DNA from: Bolinopsis microptera
Lineage: Eukaryota > Ctenophora > Tentaculata > Lobata > Bolinopsidae
Assembly: GCF_026151205.1 (NCBI RefSeq)
Contig: NC_087072.1
Coordinates: 26,195,799 to 26,206,493, forward strand
Reading direction: 5' to 3'
Length of the DNA stretch: 10,695 bases
Below, piece after piece: positions 7,771 through 10,695 of the stretch. Made by a program: the position numbers and the translations under genes. The notes under the pieces are model-generated. The model did not search any database and had not been told where the DNA came from. It saw only the letters and a program-made list of their open reading frames with translations. How positions within the stretch are numbered: position 1 is the first letter of the stretch; each line of letters starts with the position of its first letter.

Positions 7771-8232
7771 TCACCACATTGGACCTGTTCCTGCATCAGC
7801 ACAAAGGAAGTTGTCTGCCCAGGTGTCAGGATCTGCTGGCTCCAGCCACTGTACGCAGCCCTTTCCTTGGATTGGGCCTGCACTGGACCAACTAAAGTTG
7901 TATGGTGACCAGTGTGGCACACACAAGTAGTTGTCCTGCCAAGTATGAGGGTCAGCTATTTCAGTGATCTGTGTGCATCTCATCCCAGCAATAGCACCAG
8001 CACTACTCCAACGCATCTCTGGATCCGTTGTGCTAGCCTCCCAACAAAAGTAGTTGTCTCCCCAGGTGTGGGGGTCTGCTGTTTCAATAATCTGGGTGCA
8101 TCGGTATCCTGCAGGAATTCCAGCAGACCACCATTTGAACTGTTTCGGCCAGACGGGGAGGTTTGTAAGATCTTTTGATTGAGCCAATGCTATACTTGAT
8201 GCAATAAGGAGGAGGGAAAGGATTCCAAACAT
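7771..8232 (-). CDS. small secreted protein with three Cys-paired WSSAG/DPHTW repeats
   Basis: A single open frame of 153 residues with no intron in the coding part. I chose the Met at 8232 because it starts a clear signal peptide (MFGILSLLLIASSIALAQ, likely cut after Gln18); a longer in-frame start at 8313 would put an unlikely leader in front and falls in a duplicated non-coding repeat. The mature part is three tandem repeats of about 40 residues (about 32-71, 72-111, 112-150), with the pattern W-x-S-A-G, Cys, TQ, E-x-ADP-[HD]-TW-x-DN-[YF]-x-C. Each has two Cys exactly 18 apart (45/63, 86/104, 126/144), so one disulfide per repeat is likely. On the minus strand a pyrimidine-rich TTTCAATTTGCCAG ends 14 bases before the ATG, a possible 5' UTR splice acceptor. 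Function unknown; an extracellular matrix, mucus or ligand-binding role is only a guess. Confidence 0.85.
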   Translation of the reverse strand: MFGILSLLLIASSIALAQSKDLTNLPVWPKQFKWWSAGIPAGYRCTQIIETADPHTWGDNYFCWEASTTDPEMRWSSAGAIAGMRCTQITEIADPHTWQDNYLCVPHWSPYNFSWSSAGPIQGKGCVQWLEPADPDTWADNFLCADAGTGPMW

Positions 8233-8271
8233 AGTTTCTTCTTCAGCTGGCAAATTGAAAGTAAGAAAAAG

Positions 8272-8363
8272 TGAAATGATGCTGTTAATAAAAACAACTA
8301 TATTTATTGTCAATAAGTGTTACATGTCAAGTTTACTTGTGATCAAGGCACCTGCTTCAAGAT
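8272..8363. repeat. direct repeat copy 1 upstream of the secreted-protein gene
   Basis: This 92-base segment lies 40 bases upstream of the secreted gene's ATG (minus strand). It is nearly identical to 8457-8551, with three transitions and one 3-base gap by eye. On the gene's strand it contains GACAATAAATATAG, which could act as a TATA-like site or a poly(A) signal, and TTTTTATTAACAG, which resembles a splice acceptor. Confidence 0.85.
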
Positions 8364-8456
8364 TTACTAAGTTGACATCATCAATTGTTACTTTAGCAAT
8401 CTTCATTCATCGTTTCTTTATCAAAGCAAGAATGAGATGATAACTTTAGTAAAAAC

Positions 8457-8551
8457 TGAAATGACGCTGTTAATTATAAAAACAACTATATTTATTGTCA
8501 ATAAGTGTTACATGCCAAGTTTATTTGTGATCAAGGCACCTGCTTCAAGAT
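8457..8551. repeat. direct repeat copy 2 upstream of the secreted-protein gene
   Basis: This is the 95-base partner of 8272-8363 in the same orientation with a period of about 185-188 bases. The flanks differ beyond the repeat. The high identity points to a recent duplication of a regulatory, UTR or transposon-derived piece. Confidence 0.85.
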
Positions 8552-8753
8552 CCCGTTACAATGTTCAAAATAATCTGTCATTATATAAGAGGGCCACACC
8601 TATACTGATAAAGTCTTGTGAACCAGCTAAGCCACTTTGCACAAACGTGTGTTAATTTGAGACTGTTGTCAGTGAACTTTCCTTTGTAGGCTGATTAAGA
8701 AAAAATTAACCAGCTGCTCAATCTTTGTTGATTCACTGGGTAATTGTCAATAT
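8552..8753. other. non-coding spacer
   Basis: Nothing recognisable was seen between the direct repeat and the palindrome. The short plus-strand frames here continue out of the duplicated segment and have no supporting motif. Confidence 0.4.
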
Positions 8754-8813
8754 ATTGTCAAAATATTACATTACAGCAGCCGATCGGCTGCTGCAATGTA
8801 ATATACTGACAAT
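8754..8813. repeat. near-perfect 60-bp palindrome without a loop
   Basis: The centre of symmetry is between 8783 and 8784 (CAGCAGCCGA|TCGGCTGCTG). The inner 23 bases of each arm match with one mismatch, and the outer ATTGTCA/TGACAAT pair again after a short unpaired step. TAATTGTCA at 8741-8749 is a second possible partner for 8807-8815. With no spacer it favours a cruciform or dimer-binding site over a classical pre-miRNA. Confidence 0.85.
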
Positions 8814-8962
8814 TATACATTTCCATGACAAAAGATATTTGGAAAAGAAACTTGTTAAACTCGATGATGGGGGTTGTGTCCCGTTCATATGTTTGATAGG
8901 AAATACCTTGAGCAAATACGTTTGAAATAAATCTTAAGTCTCCGTTGCAGGACATAATATAC

Positions 8963-9645
8963 GGACACGTTCATTGAAGTTTACAAATTTTTAAAATTAA
9001 TTTATATGACCGATGTGTAGTTGAAAAATTGTTAATTGATCCATAGTATGTAATATAGGGTGTTAAAGTTGGTAATATGCTAATATTTACTCAATTTCAC
9101 ACATGTTGAGATATCATACAAATGTATGTGACAAATTTTACCTATTTCTGCCTTCTGTATTTGTTTTTGCCTATAACAATGAAATATGTGAACAATTCCA
9201 AACACATTTAGCTTACAAAATAATGCTAGACTATTCGGCATTTCTTGTCAGGATGTCATAAACATCCCTCATATAAATTTCTTAAATGTGTTACGGAGTT
9301 TAAATGGTGCTACCATTTAACGAAAAAAGTCGCTAAATATGTAGATAAGCGATATGCAACTATCCGTCCTATGAATTGGAAATTCGAAAATTCGAAAATT
9401 TGGTCAAACACGGCAACAAGGGGTCACGTTTTTATAGTGTGACAAAGTTTACAACTGCATTTAAACGATATCTTATCGTCTGATAAAGATATCGTTATGC
9501 GACAAAATTTATCTAGAGGATGGAAAGATTATCCTAGGCATAGAGGGTTTATATAATTTCATAGTGTGACACATTTTACAGCTTCGTGCTATTCAGTAGG
9601 GTCACTAATATTTACCAATATCCTTAAACTTCAATGAACGTGTGC
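8963..9645. mobile_element. candidate non-autonomous TIR transposon, about 683 bp
   Basis: ACACGTTCATTGAAGTTTA at 8965-8983 recurs in exact reverse complement at 9625-9643; with the outer G[G/C] the terminal repeats reach 21 bases with one mismatch. ATAC flanks both ends (8959-8962, 9646-9649), a possible 4-bp target-site duplication. The interior is AT-rich with no coding sequence, and holds two hairpins (about 9301-9321 and 9464-9496) and four diverged GTGACAAA-TTTAC-like motifs (about 9129, 9438, 9499, 9566). The superfamily is not determined. It ends 86 bases before the AP2S1 start codon. Confidence 0.6.
9464..9496. repeat. hairpin inside the TIR element
   Basis: AACGATATCTTATC-GTCT-GATAAAGATATCGTT pairs over 14 bases with a single bulged T/A and a 4-base loop. 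A second hairpin in the same element, TTAAATGGT-GCT-ACCATTTAA, has 9-bp perfect arms near 9301-9321. Confidence 0.65.
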
Positions 9646-9731
9646 ATACAGATTAATGTTGCAAAAAATTAATCTTACAAAACTTCAAACAATCTTCCTA
9701 CAAAACTTCCTAAAATCTTTTTACCTTTAGG

Positions 9732-9833
9732 ATGATCAGGTTTATGTTGATCCAGAACAGGGCAGGGAAGACCAGGTTAGCAAAATGGTACATGAGTTTT
9801 GATGACGAGGAGAAACAAAAACTTATTGAAGAG
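9732..9833 (+). CDS. AP2S1: AP-2 complex sigma subunit, first coding exon
   Basis: AP2S1 is the small sigma subunit of the AP-2 clathrin adaptor, acting in endocytosis at the plasma membrane and forming part of the acidic dileucine cargo pocket. The 34 codons start [20 protein letters not shown] and continue [14 protein letters not shown], nearly identical to the N-terminus of animal AP2S1 and including Arg10 and Arg15, which help bind dileucine signals. The exon ends in phase 0 at a consensus donor (GAG|GTAAAG). CTTTTTACCTTTAG ends one base before the ATG, so the true first exon is probably an upstream 5' UTR exon and 9731 is an acceptor-exon boundary. The rest of the protein (usual length about 142 residues) lies beyond the window; the next exon is not found before 10695. 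Confidence 0.93.
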
Positions 9834-10017
9834 GTAAAGCCAAGTTATATTCACTAATTTGGACAATTTCGCGAACATGTGTAAACTCAATCTTGTTATG
9901 CTACATAATAATAATATACAAATTAATTTTACTTGCGATAAGAAGTGCTCGTCTTTTAGTGTGATCGTTGTGTAGCCTGTATACAAGAACTGTACAGTGT
10001 ACATTGGAATATACACG
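9834..10017 (+). other. start of AP2S1 intron
   Basis: The intron begins at the donor GTAAAG at 9834. It is AT-rich with no other signal until the inserted retrotransposon remnant. The intron is at least 860 bases long, much longer than the 138-328-base introns of the NCKAP1 gene, in line with transposon insertion. Confidence 0.75.
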
Positions 10018-10695
10018 ATGCAGCACTCACACCATGAACATACGAAACATTTGGTCGATGACTCCGATTATGAACATATGTTTAGTGCCAGGCATGCAGA
10101 TCAGGTAGCGGCTACAAACAGTGTTTTTAATGAAATGTGCCACAAACTGCATGTTAAGGAATACGAAGATCTTGTATTAAAAAACCTGAACAAGCGATCA
10201 GTTTCGAAAGAAAAACTGTGTGATTGGCTGCAAACTGTTTGTTTCATTCTAAATCGTTATGTAACCCCTCATTTGCAAATGGCTGCGGAGAGAGTAGATA
10301 AACAAAGCATTTCATTAATTGCGGAGCAGAAAACTGTCATTGATTTGCAGAAGAAGCTCATTGAAAAGAAGGACGAAGAACTCAAGTCAGTCCAAACAAC
10401 AGTGCAAACAGAAAATGAAATCATATTCTTCTGACCTGAAGAAGACTTGTGCTGCTGCTCTTACGCCAAAGAAGATCTGTACTGCAGTTAAGACAATAGC
10501 TGAAAAGGACAAAAGGAGCAGAAACGTCATAATCTATGGAATAAGTGAATCCGGCGGTGAGACGTTAAAAACAAAGTTGCTGAAGTTCTTGGTGAGATGA
10601 ACGAGAAACCTTCATTACGTGACTGTTGTAGGGGCAGGAACCGAGAGTGCCCAATGTCATGACAATTTTACGACAAGATGTGACAATATGCGCCC
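10018..10695 (+). pseudogene. retrotransposon ORF1-like remnant in the AP2S1 intron
   Basis: From ATG 10018 an open frame of about 138 codons ends in a stop at 10432. Its C-terminal half is a predicted coiled coil (IAEQKTVIDLQKKLIEKKDE). The next frame then continues with SSDLKKTCAAALTPKKIC and RSRNVIIYGISES, a signature of non-LTR retrotransposon ORF1 RNA-binding proteins of invertebrates. A one-base excess in the A4 run 10412-10415 explains the first switch; a second frame change lies near 10575, after which EVLGEMNEKPSLRDCCR follows in a third frame. So at least two frameshifts make it a pseudogene. It may be the ORF1 partner of the LINE remnant at 5796-7096, which cannot be shown here. 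It may run on past the window end. Confidence 0.72.

Noticed and set aside
7581-7922. Minus-strand frame overlapping the 3' end of the secreted gene
   Set aside because: It is the out-of-frame shadow of repeat 3 and the 3' flank; base use and Cys pattern support the other frame.
8255-8655. Two similar plus-strand frames with repeated protein sequence
   Set aside because: The similarity comes from the non-coding direct repeat; no signal or domain, and the coding strand here is minus.
1-10695. CRISPR arrays, riboswitches, bacterial promoters or operons
   Set aside because: The window is eukaryotic; no regularly spaced direct repeats or bacterial signals were seen.

Overview
This is a window of animal nuclear DNA, AT-rich, with GT-AG introns. 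It most likely comes from an early-branching or marine invertebrate such as a sponge or cnidarian; I infer that from the transposon families and the divergent but recognisable housekeeping genes, and the species cannot be fixed from sequence alone. Two conserved endomembrane/cytoskeleton genes bracket a long stretch of decayed mobile DNA and one small secreted-protein gene.

Layout. (1) 1-2328, + strand: the last seven coding exons of a NCKAP1/Hem orthologue (WAVE regulatory complex), with every splice junction readable. (2) 2329-3198: AT-rich, no gene seen. (3) 3199-4246: a cluster of fold-back elements: a 201-bp hairpin MITE flanked by TTA, two tight GC-rich stem-loops, and a larger nested inverted-repeat element carrying a run of five short hairpins. 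(4) 4284-5606: two separate degenerate fragments of the same retroelement C-terminal domain, separated by repeat-containing DNA and a G23 tract. (5) 5607-7096: broken jockey/CR1-like LINE sequence, mostly on the minus strand, ending in an exact 189-bp inverted copy of its own interior. (6) 7771-8232, minus strand: an intact small secreted protein with three Cys-paired repeats, preceded by a duplicated 92-95-bp upstream segment. (7) 8754-8813: a near-perfect 60-bp palindrome. (8) 8963-9645: a candidate non-autonomous terminal-inverted-repeat transposon. (9) 9732-9833, + strand: the first coding exon of AP2S1 (AP-2 sigma). The intron after it carries a frameshifted retrotransposon ORF1.

The genes do not form a functional unit as an operon would. 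NCKAP1 acts in Arp2/3-driven actin assembly and AP2S1 in clathrin endocytosis; their proximity is probably incidental. The strongest unexplained signal is structural: an unusual density of inverted repeats at every scale, from 12-bp hairpins to the 189-bp LINE fold-back, whose transcript could form long double-stranded RNA.
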